A model generated the notes under the pieces. It did no database searches. It worked only from the letters and a program-made list of their open reading frames with translations, and had not been told where the DNA came from. Position numbers and translations under genes: made by a program. Shown here one piece after another: positions 36,102 to 49,043 of a stretch of DNA of 64,000 nucleotides. This DNA is from Rhodoferax ferrireducens (GTDB taxonomy: Bacteria; Pseudomonadota; Gammaproteobacteria; Burkholderiales; Burkholderiaceae_C), in NCBI RefSeq assembly GCF_003347515.1, contig NZ_QEII01000273.1:1-64000 (forward strand). Reading direction: 5' to 3'. Each line of letters starts with the position of its first letter. The first letter of the stretch is position 1.

Positions 36102-38402
36102 ATGCAATTCAATCGTTTTCCTCTGCGCTCCGTGTCTGCCGTGGCGTCCCTGCTTTTTGCGGCCAGTACGGCTTGGGCCGTTAACCCGTTCACCGTGCGC
36201 GATATTCGGATTGAAGGCCTGCAACGTGTGGAGCCGGGAACCGTTTTCGTGTCATTGCCGGTTCGAGTCGGGGATATCTATAACGATGAAAAAGGTTCTT
36301 CTGCGATCCGGACTCTTTTTGGGTTAGGCTTGTTCAAGGATGTGCGCATTGAAGTCAGCGGTGACGTGTTGGTGATTGTTGTTGAGGAGCGCCCCACAGT
36401 CGCCGATGTTGAGTTCGTCGGCACTAAAGAGTTTGACAAGGACGTTCTCAAGAAAGCCCTGCGTGATGTGGGGCTGGCCGATGGCCGCCCCTTTGACAAG
36501 GCGCAACTTGACCGGGCTGAGCAGGAGCTCAAGCGGCAGTACATCAACCGCAGCCTGTACGCGGCGGACGTGGTGACGACGGTCACTCCGATTGAGCGCA
36601 ATCGGGTCAACCTGACATTCACGGTGGTTGAAGGCGATCCGGCAAAAATCAGTGAAATACGGATCGTCGGTAACAAGGTGTTTGGCGAGTCGACGCTGCG
36701 TGGATTGTTCGATCTTGATACGGGCGGCTGGCTGAGCTGGTATACCAAATCAGATCGCTATTCACGTGCCAAACTCAATGCAGATATTGAGACTCTGCGA
36801 TCGTACTATTTGACTCGGGGCTATCTGGAGTTCAAAGTGGATTCGACCCAAGTTGCGATTCTGCCCAATAAAACTGACATTGGCATCACGATCAACATCA
36901 CGGAAGGCGAGCGTTTTGTCGTGAGTGGCGTCAAGCTGGAGGGAAACTTCCTCGGCAAAGACGATGAGTTCAAGTCGCTCGTGACGATTCGACCGGGGCA
37001 AGCCTATAACGCGGACGAAGTGGCTAAAACCACCAAGGCTTTTACCGATTATTTCAGTAATTTCGGCTTTGCCTTTGCGCGGGTGGAAGCTCGCCCTGAA
37101 ATTGATCGTGCCAACAATCGTGTTGCACTGGTTTTGCAGGCAGATCCGTCCCGCAGGGCCTATGTCCGGAAAATCAATGTGGCAGGTAACAATCGTACGC
37201 GTGACGTGGTCGTGCGCCGGGAGTTCCGGCAGTTCGAGGCGTCGTGGTATGACGGCGACAAAATTAAACTGTCGCGCGATCGCGTCGATCGCCTGGGCTA
37301 CTTCAGCCAGGTCGGTATCGAGACGCAGGAGGTGCCAGGTTCGCCGGATCAAGTGGACCTGACGGTCAATGTTGTCGAAAAGCCGACCGGTAGCCTGAGT
37401 CTGGGCGCCGGCTTCTCAAGCGGCGACGGGCTTGGGCTTTCATTCGGGCTGAAGCAGGAAAATGCATTTGGTTCGGGCAACTCGCTTGGCGTCCAGATCA
37501 ATACCAGCAAGGTTAATCGCGCCATCGTCTTCAGCACGACGGATCCCTATTTCACGGAAGATGGCGTGTCCCGCAGCATTGACGTCTATCACAGGACAAC
37601 CAGCCCCTATCAGGATCAGAGCTACTACCAACTTGTCACGTCTGGCGGCAGCTTGCGCTTTGGCGTGCCCTTCACCGAGACCGATACGGTCTATTTTGGT
37701 GCGGGACTTGAGCAAACGACCATCGTGCCGGGCACGTTGCTGCCAACGTCATACCAGGCGCACATCGATGAATTTGGTCCCACCAGTTTGGCGGTTCCTT
37801 TGACAATTGGCTGGTCGCGTGATCGCCGTGACAGCGCATTGGCGCCCAACTCTGGCCGCTACCAACGTGCAAATGCCGAGTGGTCGCCAGCGGGCGACGC
37901 CCGTTACCTGCGGGCGACGTACCAATACCAGGAATTCATTCCGATCAACAAGCAATTCACGGCGGCGTTCAATGGCGAGTTGGGTTGGGGTGCGGCTGTT
38001 GGAGACCGCTCCTACCCGGTATTCAAGAACTTCTATGGCGGTGGACTGGGTTCGGTGCGTGGATTTGAGCAAGGCAGTCTGGGGCCACGGGATGTGAGCG
38101 GAACCTCGGTGGGGGGGACCAGAAAGGTGAATCTGAACGCTGAACTTCTGACGCCGTTCCCAGGCGCCGGCAACGACCGGACTTTGAGGATGTACGCTTT
38201 CCTTGATGTGGGTAGTGTGTCCGGCCCGGACGGTGGCTTGGCCATTAACGAAAACGCAAACAGTCTGCGCTCATCCGTCGGTGTGGGTATCAGCTGGATA
38301 TCGCCGGTAGGGCCTTTGCGTCTGGCATTCGCCAAACCCATTAAAAAGTATGATGGCGATAAAATACAGACCCTGCAATTTCAGATCGGAACGACTTTCT
38401 AA
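36102..38402 (+). CDS. bamA: Outer-membrane protein assembly factor BamA
   Basis: Central pore of the machinery that inserts beta-barrel proteins in the outer membrane. ATG 36102 gives 766 residues with a signal peptide (MQFNRFPLRSVSAV... cut after AWA, before VNPF). Upstream in-frame codons overlap rseP and would spoil that signal. Five POTRA domains (about 25-425) precede the 16-strand barrel, and the protein ends in GTTF with the C-terminal Phe typical of such barrels. The skp gene starts in its stop codon (TAATG). Confidence 0.96.
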   Translation: MQFNRFPLRSVSAVASLLFAASTAWAVNPFTVRDIRIEGLQRVEPGTVFVSLPVRVGDIYNDEKGSSAIRTLFGLGLFKDVRIEVSGDVLVIVVEERPTVADVEFVGTKEFDKDVLKKALRDVGLADGRPFDKAQLDRAEQELKRQYINRSLYAADVVTTVTPIERNRVNLTFTVVEGDPAKISEIRIVGNKVFGESTLRGLFDLDTGGWLSWYTKSDRYSRAKLNADIETLRSYYLTRGYLEFKVDSTQVAILPNKTDIGITINITEGERFVVSGVKLEGNFLGKDDEFKSLVTIRPGQAYNADEVAKTTKAFTDYFSNFGFAFARVEARPEIDRANNRVALVLQADPSRRAYVRKINVAGNNRTRDVVVRREFRQFEASWYDGDKIKLSRDRVDRLGYFSQVGIETQEVPGSPDQVDLTVNVVEKPTGSLSLGAGFSSGDGLGLSFGLKQENAFGSGNSLGVQINTSKVNRAIVFSTTDPYFTEDGVSRSIDVYHRTTSPYQDQSYYQLVTSGGSLRFGVPFTETDTVYFGAGLEQTTIVPGTLLPTSYQAHIDEFGPTSLAVPLTIGWSRDRRDSALAPNSGRYQRANAEWSPAGDARYLRATYQYQEFIPINKQFTAAFNGELGWGAAVGDRSYPVFKNFYGGGLGSVRGFEQGSLGPRDVSGTSVGGTRKVNLNAELLTPFPGAGNDRTLRMYAFLDVGSVSGPDGGLAINENANSLRSSVGVGISWISPVGPLRLAFAKPIKKYDGDKIQTLQFQIGTTF

Positions 38403-38920
38403 TGAACTATTTATTACGTCGATGCAATGCCACTGCTCTGCTATTGGGGCTGCTGGTCACCGCGCAGGTTCAGGCACAAGAGTTCCGTATTGGCTTTGTC
38501 AGTACCGACCGGATTTTCAAGGAAGCGAGTACAGCCAAGGCTGCACAGGCCAAGCTTGAGCAGGAATTCTCGAAACGCGAGAAAGAGCTCGTTGATCTGG
38601 GCGCTTCGTTGAAATCGATGGCCGACAAATTTGAGCGTGAAGCGCCGACTTTGCCCGAAGGGCAGCGTGCGACCCGCCAGAGGCAGTTGGTGGATCAGGA
38701 TCGTGAGTTTCAGCGCAAGCGTCGCGAATTTCAGGAAGACCTGAATGCCCGGAAGAATGAGGAATTGCAGCAAGTACTCGAGCGCGCCAACAAGGTCGTG
38801 AAGCAGGTGGCTGAGACTGAAAAGTATGACCTTGTTCTGCAAGAGGCGGTCTATGTCAATCCAAAGCACGACATCACCGACAAAGTCATCAAAGCGTTGA
38901 ACTCGGGTAACGCCAAATAA
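38402..38920 (+). CDS. skp: Periplasmic chaperone Skp/OmpH family
   Basis: 172 residues with a signal peptide (LLLGLLVTAQVQAQ, cut near residue 25) and then FRIGFVSTDRIFKEAS, the OmpH start. The rest is a long charged coiled coil (about 45-140), which makes the tentacles that hold unfolded outer-membrane proteins. The ATG overlaps the bamA stop by one base. The position between bamA and lpxD is conserved. Confidence 0.93.
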   Translation: MNYLLRRCNATALLLGLLVTAQVQAQEFRIGFVSTDRIFKEASTAKAAQAKLEQEFSKREKELVDLGASLKSMADKFEREAPTLPEGQRATRQRQLVDQDREFQRKRREFQEDLNARKNEELQQVLERANKVVKQVAETEKYDLVLQEAVYVNPKHDITDKVIKALNSGNAK

Positions 38921-38942
38921 GCGCGCCCAAGGCAAGTGACGT

Positions 38943-39929
38943 GTGAGCTTAAGTCTAGGGTCGATTGTCAATGCACTTGGGGGGGAGCTTCATGGCGACG
39001 CTGGCCTCGCGATTGAGGGCCTGGCCCCGCTTGAGACGGCGAGCCCTCAGCACTTAAGTTTTCTCAGTCATCCCAAGTACCAGAGCCAATTGGCGCTGTC
39101 AAAAGCCGCCTGCGTGATCGTGAGTCCCCAGATGCGCGCCACTGCGTTGTTGCGCGGCGCATGCATTGTGTCAGACCAACCCTATCTGTATTTCGCCCGC
39201 GTTACACAGTTGTGGAAGAAAAACCTGTCACAAGCCGTGCGGCCATGGGTGCACCCCAGTGCGGTGATTGACCCCGAGGCCTTTATCCATCCCCTGGCCC
39301 GTATTGGGGCCTTGTGCGTGATTGAACGGGGGGCGCACATTGGCGCCGACACCGAACTCAAGGCACGGGTGACTGTGGGTGAGAACTGTATTGTTGGCGA
39401 CAGGTGCTTATTGCATTCCGGGGTTGTCATCGGCGCAGATGGTTTTGGTTTTGCCCCCAACGCGGGCACCTGGGAAAAAATAGAACAATTGGGGGCCGTT
39501 CGCATTGGCAACGATGTTGAAGTTGGGGCCAATACCTGTATTGATCGCGGTGCCCTGCAGGACACGGTCATTGAGGAGGGTGTCAAGCTCGACAACCTGA
39601 TACAGATCGGCCACAACGTGCACATTGGAAAACACTCGGCACTGGCGGGTTGTGTGGGCGTGGCGGGCAGCGCCACCATTGGGGCGCATTGCACCATCGG
39701 TGGCGGCGCGATTGTGCTGGGGCACCTCGCGCTGGCCGATGGGGTCAATATTTCTGCGGCAACCGTGGTGACCCGGTCGATTCGCAAGCCGGGGCATTAC
39801 ACCGGCATGTTTCCCCTTGACGACAATGCCGCCTGGGAAAAAAACGCCGCATCACTCAAGCAGCTGCATAGCCTGCGCGATCGAATTCGGTCGTTGGAAG
39901 ATAAACTAAAAATACTGGAACACCCATGA
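38943..39929 (+). CDS. lpxD: UDP-3-O-acylglucosamine N-acyltransferase LpxD
   Basis: Third acylation step of lipid A synthesis. The 328 residues comprise an N-terminal uridine-binding domain (about 1-100), a left-handed beta-helix of hexapeptide repeats (about 105-285) including the catalytic His in [12 protein letters not shown], and a C-terminal helix. The start is GTG at 38943 (MSLSLGSIV); another GTG two bases upstream is out of frame. The stop overlaps the fabZ start as ATGATG. Confidence 0.96.
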   Translation: MSLSLGSIVNALGGELHGDAGLAIEGLAPLETASPQHLSFLSHPKYQSQLALSKAACVIVSPQMRATALLRGACIVSDQPYLYFARVTQLWKKNLSQAVRPWVHPSAVIDPEAFIHPLARIGALCVIERGAHIGADTELKARVTVGENCIVGDRCLLHSGVVIGADGFGFAPNAGTWEKIEQLGAVRIGNDVEVGANTCIDRGALQDTVIEEGVKLDNLIQIGHNVHIGKHSALAGCVGVAGSATIGAHCTIGGGAIVLGHLALADGVNISAATVVTRSIRKPGHYTGMFPLDDNAAWEKNAASLKQLHSLRDRIRSLEDKLKILEHP

Positions 39930-40366
39930 TGGACATTCACAAGATTCTCAAGCAATTGCCGCACCGTTATCCATTCCTCTTGGTTGACCGGGTGCTGGCG
40001 ATTGACAAGGGGAAAAGCATTAGGGCCTTGAAGAACGTCACCATCAATGAGCCGTTTTTTGAGGGACATTTCCCGCATCGACCCGTGATGCCGGGTGTGC
40101 TGATGCTTGAAGCCCTGGCGCAAGCCGCAGCGCTGCTGGCTTTTGATGCGGTCGGGTCTTCCCCGACCGATGACATGATTTACTACTTTGCGGGCATTGA
40201 CGGCGCCCGCTTCAAGCGTCCGGTGGAGCCTGGTGACCAGTTGATTCTCGAAGTGGAGTTGTTGCGCATGAAAGCCGGCATTTTCAAGTTCAAGGGGCGT
40301 GCCCTGGTGGCCGACGAGCTCGCCGTGGAAGCCGAGCTGACCTGCGCCATGCGCGCCGTCGCTTAA
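39926..40366 (+). CDS. fabZ: 3-hydroxyacyl-ACP dehydratase FabZ
   Basis: Hot-dog-fold enzyme of fatty acid synthesis, 146 residues. The active site is [20 protein letters not shown], with the catalytic His and Glu. [11 protein letters not shown] lies near the start. It overlaps lpxD by 4 bp and is followed 10 bp later by lpxA, the usual link between fatty acid and lipid A synthesis, where both enzymes compete for hydroxyacyl-ACP. Confidence 0.97.
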   Translation: MMDIHKILKQLPHRYPFLLVDRVLAIDKGKSIRALKNVTINEPFFEGHFPHRPVMPGVLMLEALAQAAALLAFDAVGSSPTDDMIYYFAGIDGARFKRPVEPGDQLILEVELLRMKAGIFKFKGRALVADELAVEAELTCAMRAVA

Positions 40367-40376
40367 GGAGTACCGG

Positions 40377-41171
40377 GTGACTGCGATTCATGCCACAGCC
40401 ATTGTTGATCCGGGGGCCGAGCTTGATGGCTCGGTAACGGTCGGGCCGTACACCGTTATTGGTCCTCACGTCAAGGTGGGGGCCGGCACCACCATTGGTC
40501 CGCATTGTGTGCTGGAAGGGCATACCACCATCGGGCGCGATAACCGCATATTCCAGTTCAATTCGCTGGGCGCCATTCCACAGGATAAAAAATATGCGGG
40601 CGAGCCCTGTGAGCTTGTTATTGGTGATCGCAATACTATTCGCGAATTTTGCACCTTCAATATCGGGTCGCCGGGGGACTCGGGCGTCACTCGGGTGGGC
40701 GATGACAACTGGTTCATGGCATACGTGCATCTGGCGCACGATTGTGTTGTGGGGAGTAACACCATTTTTGCCAATAATGCGTCGTTAGCGGGCCATGTGC
40801 ATGTGGGGGACTGGGTGGTCCTGGGCGGCTTTACGGCAATTCGGCAGTTTTTGAAAGTCGGCGCCCACAGCATGACCGCTATGTGCACGATGATGTTGGC
40901 CGATCTGCCGCCTTTCGTCATGTGTCAGGGCCAGCCGGCGCAAGCCCGTTCCATGAACTACGAAGGGCTGCGCCGTCGTGGTTTTTCGCCGGAACGGATT
41001 GCTGTCGTCAAAACCATGCACAAAGCCTTGTACCGCGATGGCCTGACCTTGCAGGCAGCCTGTGAACGCATTGCGGAGTTGGCAAAAACAAGCCCCGAGT
41101 CGGCCCCGGACGTTGAGATGATGCTTTCATTTTTAGAGCAGTCATCACCCCAGCGCGGCATTGTGCGCTGA
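40377..41171 (+). CDS. lpxA: UDP-N-acetylglucosamine acyltransferase LpxA
   Basis: First step of lipid A synthesis. Its 264 residues begin with hexapeptide repeats ([40 protein letters not shown]) and end in a helical domain with the ACP-binding and catalytic elements; the catalytic His lies in [12 protein letters not shown]. The start is GTG 40377 with AAGGAG 6 bases upstream. The lpxB start follows the stop after one base. Confidence 0.97.
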   Translation: MTAIHATAIVDPGAELDGSVTVGPYTVIGPHVKVGAGTTIGPHCVLEGHTTIGRDNRIFQFNSLGAIPQDKKYAGEPCELVIGDRNTIREFCTFNIGSPGDSGVTRVGDDNWFMAYVHLAHDCVVGSNTIFANNASLAGHVHVGDWVVLGGFTAIRQFLKVGAHSMTAMCTMMLADLPPFVMCQGQPAQARSMNYEGLRRRGFSPERIAVVKTMHKALYRDGLTLQAACERIAELAKTSPESAPDVEMMLSFLEQSSPQRGIVR

Positions 41172-41172
41172 A

Positions 41173-42318
41173 ATGAAGGTTGCCATGGTGGCAGGGGAAG
41201 CGTCAGGTGACTTGCTGGCGGGTTTGCTGTTGGACGGTTTGCGCGAGCGCTGGCCCGCGATGAATGCAGCGGGTATTGGTGGCCCCCAGATGGCCCGGCG
41301 CCGCTTTGAGGCTTGGTGGCCCCATGACAAATTGTCGGTACACGGCTACGGCTGGGAGGTGCTACGTCGTTACCGCGAGATTGTGGGCATTCGCAATCAG
41401 CTTAGAGAGCGGTTAATACTGCAGCGCCCGGACGTGTTCATCGGCGTAGACGCACCGGATTTCAATCTTGACCTTGAGGCCGCACTGAAGGCGCAAGGGA
41501 TCAAGACTGTGCATTTCGTGTCGCCGTCGGTTTGGGCCTGGCGCCCGGAGCGCGTTGAGAAGATCCGTCTGAGCGTGGATCATGTGCTGTGCATCTTCCC
41601 GTTTGAGCCTGCCTTGCTGGCGCAGCACGGCATTGAGGCGACCTATGTTGGTCATCCGCTGGCCAATGTCATCCCCATGGTGCCGGACCGCTCGGCTGCG
41701 CGGGCGGCACTGGGACTGGCGGATGAAGACCACGTGGTCGCCATTTTGCCCGGCAGTCGAAAATCCGAAATCAAACACTTGGCTTTAAGGTTCTTTCAGG
41801 CAGCAGCCCTTATGAGACAAACGCAGCCAGCTATTAAATTCATAGTTCCTGCGGTGCCGGCCCTGAAGGCGGAAATAGAGCAGGCCGCCCGCGCCAGTGG
41901 GCTGTCGGAGCACCTGCAGATCGTTGAAGGCCAGTCCCACACGGTTTTGGCCGCATGCGATGTCACCTTGATTGCCAGTGGTACCGCCACGCTGGAAGCC
42001 GCCTTGTTCAAGCGCCCCATGGTGATTGCTTACCACATGGGCTGGCTGTCATGGCAACTCATGCGGCGCAAACAGCTCCAGCCGTGGGTCGGTTTGCCCA
42101 ACATTCTTTGCCGCGAATTCGTGGTGCCCGAATTGCTGCAAGACGCCGCCACGCCGCGGGCCCTGGCCGATTCGGTGCTGGCCTGGCTGGGCGCCAAGGT
42201 CACAGCGCCTGAGAAAATCGCCGCTCTTCAACACAAATTCGCTGCGTTGCATGTGCAACTGCAGCGCGACACCCCTCGAATAGCCGCTCATGCGATCCAG
42301 CAATTACTCCAAGGCTGA
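41173..42318 (+). CDS. lpxB: Lipid-A-disaccharide synthase LpxB, with a repeat-derived peptide
   Basis: Family 19 glycosyltransferase that joins two lipid A sugars at the inner membrane. It has 381 residues from ATG 41173, with GEASGD (9-14), the GVDAPDFN motif, and [10 protein letters not shown] in the middle. The C-terminal nucleotide-binding half has LPGSRKSEI and [11 protein letters not shown]. Residues about 210-225 ([16 protein letters not shown]) are encoded by a copy of the dispersed palindromic repeat, between the GSR motif and the next strand. The frame is kept, so the protein is probably active. It overlaps rnhB by 29 bases. Confidence 0.95.
   Translation: MKVAMVAGEASGDLLAGLLLDGLRERWPAMNAAGIGGPQMARRRFEAWWPHDKLSVHGYGWEVLRRYREIVGIRNQLRERLILQRPDVFIGVDAPDFNLDLEAALKAQGIKTVHFVSPSVWAWRPERVEKIRLSVDHVLCIFPFEPALLAQHGIEATYVGHPLANVIPMVPDRSAARAALGLADEDHVVAILPGSRKSEIKHLALRFFQAAALMRQTQPAIKFIVPAVPALKAEIEQAARASGLSEHLQIVEGQSHTVLAACDVTLIASGTATLEAALFKRPMVIAYHMGWLSWQLMRRKQLQPWVGLPNILCREFVVPELLQDAATPRALADSVLAWLGAKVTAPEKIAALQHKFAALHVQLQRDTPRIAAHAIQQLLQG
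41802..41847 (+). repeat. Dispersed palindromic repeat, copy 4 (inside lpxB)
   Basis: AGCAGCCCTTATGAGAC, then AAACGCAGCCAGCTATT, then AAATTCATAG. It keeps AGCCCTTAT, CGCAG and CAGCTATTAAATTCATAG. It is read in frame in lpxB as [15 protein letters not shown]. Confidence 0.65.
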
Positions 42319-42934
42319 TCAAGCCGCCAGCCAACAAGCCGAGTTGATTTGGCACGTACCCGGCTTGGTCGCCGGCGTGGATGAGGCCGGGCGCGGTCCG
42401 CTGGCCGGGCCTGTGGTCGCTGCTGCCGTCATTCTGGATGACCTGAACCCCATCAAAGGTCTGGCAGATTCCAAAATACTCACCGCGCTGCGGCGTGAAA
42501 AGTTGTTTGATGAGATCCGCGCCAAGGCCTTGTGCTGCTCCATTGCCGAAGCCAGCGTTGAAGAAATTGAGCAGCTCAACATTCTGCAGGCCACGCTGCT
42601 GGCCATGCGTCGGGCGGTCGAGGGCTTGCGACTCAAGCCGAAAAAGGTGCTGGTGGATGGTAACCGCCTGCCGGTCCTGGACATGCTGGCTGAAGCCATC
42701 GTCAAAGGTGATGCCACCGTGCCCGCCATTTCAGCGGCCTCCATTCTGGCCAAGGTGTATCGCGACCGCTGGTGTACCGAGTACGACAGGCAGTTCCCGC
42801 AATACGGTTTTGCCAGGCACAAAGGCTATGGCACCGCCGAGCACCTAGCGGCCTTGCAGGCGCATGGGGCGTGTCCGCAACATCGCAAGACGTTTCGCCC
42901 GGTCACTGAAGTCTTGCGTGAGGCGTCGCCATGA
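42290..42934 (+). CDS. rnhB: Ribonuclease HII
   Basis: Removes ribonucleotides from DNA. The 214 residues carry the catalytic acids in [14 protein letters not shown] (Asp and Glu near 29-31), ADSK, VDGN and the later Asp in YRDRW. The length is normal. Its start lies 29 bases inside lpxB and its last codons overlap the methyltransferase gene start (ATGA), so lpxB-rnhB-methyltransferase are coupled. Confidence 0.96.
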   Translation: MRSSNYSKADQAASQQAELIWHVPGLVAGVDEAGRGPLAGPVVAAAVILDDLNPIKGLADSKILTALRREKLFDEIRAKALCCSIAEASVEEIEQLNILQATLLAMRRAVEGLRLKPKKVLVDGNRLPVLDMLAEAIVKGDATVPAISAASILAKVYRDRWCTEYDRQFPQYGFARHKGYGTAEHLAALQAHGACPQHRKTFRPVTEVLREASP

Positions 42935-43725
42935 CCGCGCCGCAGGTCCAGCACATCACGTCAAAAGACAATGCTTTACTCAAAGACCTGCGTCGCTTGT
43001 CGCAGGACAACACGGCTTACCGCAAACAGGGCCGCTTTTGGGTCGAAGGCGACCACTTGTGCCGGTCCGCACTGGTGAGGGGTGCAAAGCCAGCTGTGGG
43101 CATTTTTTCAGAATCTTTTTGGCCTCTAGCCCCCGCAGAATGGGCGCAAGCAGCTATAAAAAACGTAGTAATTCCCGATGCCTTCTTTCACGACATCAGC
43201 GGCCTGGAGTCGCCTGCCAGCATGGGTTTCGTGTTCGATCTGCCGCCAAACGCAGCTTTGCAACCCCAGATGGCTTCGGTCATTCTGGATCGCGTGCAAG
43301 ACGCCGGCAATGTCGGCTCCATTCTGCGCAGTGCGTCGGCCTTTGGTTTCAAGCAGGTCATCAGCCTCAAAGGCACTGCCGCGCTGTGGAGCCCCAAGGT
43401 CTTGCGCGCAGGCATGGGCGCCCATTGGGGTTTGCAGCTGATCGAAGGCGTGGCCTTGTCCGCGTTGGCCGCGTTGGCCATTCCCATCGTGGTCACCAGC
43501 TCGCATCGCGGTTCTTTCCTGCACCTGGCGCTACAAAATAATGAGCTCCCCACGTCGTGTGCATGGGCGCTCGGACACGAAGGGCAGGGCGTCAGCGCGG
43601 AGCTGGAAGCGCTCGCCCGCCTGCATGTACGCATTGCCCAGCCCGGTGGGGAAGAATCACTGAACGTCGCCGCCGCCGCCGCCATCTGTCTGCACGCCAG
43701 CGCGACGGCATTCCACGCGGGCTGA
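42931..43725 (+). CDS. SpoU/TrmH-family RNA methyltransferase, with a repeat-derived peptide
   Basis: 264 residues, 2'-O-methyltransferase of the SPOUT class, RlmB/TsnR-like. An N-terminal RNA-binding domain (about 1-100) is followed by the knotted catalytic domain: motif 1 [21 protein letters not shown], motif 2 LGHEGQGVS, motif 3 [21 protein letters not shown]. Residues about 63-80 ([16 protein letters not shown]) coincide with a copy of the dispersed repeat. The substrate is probably rRNA or tRNA but cannot be fixed from sequence. It overlaps rnhB by 4 bp. Confidence 0.9.
   Translation: MTAPQVQHITSKDNALLKDLRRLSQDNTAYRKQGRFWVEGDHLCRSALVRGAKPAVGIFSESFWPLAPAEWAQAAIKNVVIPDAFFHDISGLESPASMGFVFDLPPNAALQPQMASVILDRVQDAGNVGSILRSASAFGFKQVISLKGTAALWSPKVLRAGMGAHWGLQLIEGVALSALAALAIPIVVTSSHRGSFLHLALQNNELPTSCAWALGHEGQGVSAELEALARLHVRIAQPGGEESLNVAAAAAICLHASATAFHAG
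43118..43170 (+). repeat. Dispersed palindromic repeat, copy 5 (inside the methyltransferase gene)
   Basis: TTTGGCCTCTAGCCCCCGC, then AGAATGGGCGCAAGCAGC, then TATAAAAAACGTAG. The left third equals copy 1 and the CGCAAGCAGCTAT block equals copy 6; the centre is diverged. It is read in frame as [16 protein letters not shown]. Confidence 0.65.
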
Positions 43726-43737
43726 GCGCCGCCGGGC

Positions 43738-43857
43738 CGACCCACTACGTTAAAACCCCTCGGAGGCAGCGAGCAGCGGCCGCCGCGCCGGGCCGCCCCA
43801 AGCAAGGCCAGCCCCCTTGGGGGGCAGCGCAGTACACGCAGTGACAAGCGTGGGGGC
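43738..43857. repeat. G/C-rich hairpin-forming intergenic repeat
   Basis: A non-coding stretch with GCAGCGAGCAGCGGCC, GGGCCGCCCC, CAGCCCCCTTGGGGGGC and CAGTGACAAGCGTGGGGGC blocks. The segment GCCCCCTTGGGGGGC at 43811-43825 is a palindrome. Similar blocks are, to my knowledge, scattered between genes in Comamonadaceae. Function unknown; it may end transcription from the lpx run. Confidence 0.5.
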
Positions 43858-43871
43858 AATACTTGCTCGGC

Positions 43872-44000
43872 TATAATAAGAGGCTTCACCGCACCCCGTA
43901 CGCCTAGAGCTGTCTCAAGCCAAATCCCTTCGAAAAGCAAGCCAAGAGTTGTCTCTTGAGCGCGTTTGGGCGTACCCGAAAACCCCATCCGGAGAACCCA
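43872..44000 (+). promoter_or_regulatory. carA promoter -10 element and structured leader
   Basis: TATAAT at 43872-43877 is a perfect -10 hexamer; no good -35 lies at the right distance. The leader that follows holds nested inverted repeats: GTACGCC (43898-43904) with GGCGTAC (43969-43975), CTCAAG (43914-43919) with CTTGAG (43955-43960), and the hairpin AAGAG-TTGT-CTCTT (43944-43957). The last overlaps the second, so only one of the two can form at a time. Confidence 0.55.
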
Positions 44001-45186
44001 GTGCTTTTGTCTTTACAGGGAACATTTCCCCCCGCCATTTTGGCGCTCGCAGACGGCACGGTGTTTGTTGGAAATTCCATCGGGGCCGCTGGCTCCACCG
44101 TCGGCGAGGTGGTGTTTAACACCGCCATGACCGGCTACCAGGAAATCCTCACAGACCCGAGCTACTGCCAGCAACTCGTCACACTCACTTATCCACACAT
44201 CGGCAACTATGGCGTCAACACGCAAGATATTGAAGCCGCCAAGGTGCATGCCGCCGGCCTGATCGTCCGGGACGTGCCGCTGGTGGTGTCCAATTTCCGC
44301 GCCAACATGACCTTGCCGCAGTATCTGGCGCAGCAGAAAACCGTTGCCATCGCCAACCTTGACACTCGCCAGTTGACGCGCCACCTGCGCACTCAGGGTG
44401 CGCAAAACGGCTGTATTCTGGCTCTGGCTGCGGGCGAAGCCATCACCCAGGCTGCCATTGATCGTGCGTTGACGCTGGCGCAGGGCGCGCCCAGCATGGC
44501 TGGTGCCGACCTGGCCAAAGTGGTGTCGTCCGAGACGGCCTACGAGTGGACGCAGACTGAATGGCAGTTGGCGCATCCGCAACTGGATGGCAAGCCCGGC
44601 TATGGTGAGCAGACTCGTCCAATGTTCCACGTTGTCGCTTACGATTTTGGTGTCAAGTTCAACATCTTGCGTATGCTCGCCGAGCGTGGTTGCAAGATTA
44701 CCGTGGTGCCTGCGCAAACCAGCGCGGCCGAGGCGCTCAGCCACAAGCCCGACGGGATTTTCCTGAGCAACGGCCCGGGCGATCCCCAGCCGTGTGACTA
44801 CGCTATCGCGGCCGTGGCCGAGTTGATCGAGTCGGGCATACCCACTTTCGGCATCTGTCTGGGCCACCAGATCATGGCGCTGGCGTCCGGTGCCAAGTCG
44901 TTCAAGATGAAGTTTGGCCACCACGGCGCCAACCACCCGGTGAAAGACCTGGATACCGGTCGCGTCAGCATCACCAGCCAGAACCACGGTTTTGCGGTCG
45001 ATGACAAGACGTTGCCCGCCAATCTGCGCGCCACCCACATCAGCCTGTTTGATGGCACGCTGCAGGGTCTGGCCCGCACCGACAAGCCAGCGTTTTGCTT
45101 CCAGGGTCATCCCGAAGCCTCACCCGGACCGCACGATATTGCCTATTTGTTTGACCGCTTCACCGCGCTGATGGAGACCCGCAAAA

Positions 45187-45194
<8 letters not shown>
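44001..45194 (+). CDS. carA: Carbamoyl phosphate synthase small subunit
   Basis: Glutaminase subunit that feeds ammonia to CarB for pyrimidine and arginine synthesis. GTG 44001 gives 397 residues, starting [24 protein letters not shown], with GGAG 7 bases upstream. The longer reading to 43956 would lie in the leader. The class I amidotransferase domain has Cys in [13 protein letters not shown] and the His/Glu pair in [13 protein letters not shown]. It overlaps carB by 8 bases. Confidence 0.96.
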
Positions 45195-48462
<3,268 letters not shown>

Positions 48463-48500
48463 TTGTGGGTTGACTATCGCGGCATAATCAGTCCCTCTAG

Positions 48501-48538
48501 ATACCGCCGAACGGCAACGCTCGGCGGTATCTTTTTTT
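48501..48538 (+). terminator. Hairpin with T-run between carB and greA
   Basis: ATACCGCCGA (48501-48510) and TCGGCGGTAT (48521-48530) are perfect 10-bp arms with a 10-base loop, followed by CTTTTTTTA. It lies 38 bases after carB and 25 before greA. It should end carAB transcription; some read-through into greA is possible. Confidence 0.85.
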
Positions 48539-48562
48539 ATAGACACACCAACGGAGCAGTAC

Positions 48563-49039
48563 GTGGCGACCATTCCCATTACCAAGCGCGGCGCTGAAAA
48601 GCTCAAGGCCGAGCTGCACAAACTCAAGACCGTTGATCGCCCTTGGGTCATTAACGCCATTGCCGAGGCGCGCGCCCAGGGCGACCTGAGTGAAAACGCT
48701 GAATATGAAGTCGCCAAAGACCGTCAGGGCTTTATCGAAGGGCGCATTCAAGAGGTCGAAGGCAAGTTGTCTGCGTGCCAGATCATTGATCCCGCCGATC
48801 TGGATGCCGAAGGCCGCGTGGTGTTTGGTGCCACCGTGAAGCTCGAAGATGAGGATTCGGGCGACGTGGTGACGTATCAGATCGTCGGGGAAGACGAAGC
48901 CGACATCAAACTGGGGCTGGTCAACATTGGCAGCCCGATTGCCCGCGCCTTGATCGGCAAGGAGCAGGGCGACACCGCAGAAGTCCAGGCGCCGGGTGGC
49001 GTCAGGCGCTATGAAGTGGTGGCGGTCAGCTACGTCTAA
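48563..49039 (+). CDS. greA: Transcription elongation factor GreA
   Basis: Rescues stalled RNA polymerase by stimulating transcript cleavage. Its 158 residues form an N-terminal coiled coil (about 10-75) with the acidic tip ARAQGDLSENAEYE and a C-terminal FKBP-like domain (YQIVGEDEADIKLGLVNIGSPIARALIGK). The start is GTG 48563, with GGAG upstream. The gene position after carB is common in Burkholderiales. Confidence 0.97.
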   Translation: MATIPITKRGAEKLKAELHKLKTVDRPWVINAIAEARAQGDLSENAEYEVAKDRQGFIEGRIQEVEGKLSACQIIDPADLDAEGRVVFGATVKLEDEDSGDVVTYQIVGEDEADIKLGLVNIGSPIARALIGKEQGDTAEVQAPGGVRRYEVVAVSYV

Positions 49040-49043
49040 TTTG

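Noticed and set aside
48470-48488. Possible promoter TTGACT...CATAAT after carB
   Set aside because: The spacer between the two hexamers is only 7 bases, too short for a sigma-70 promoter.
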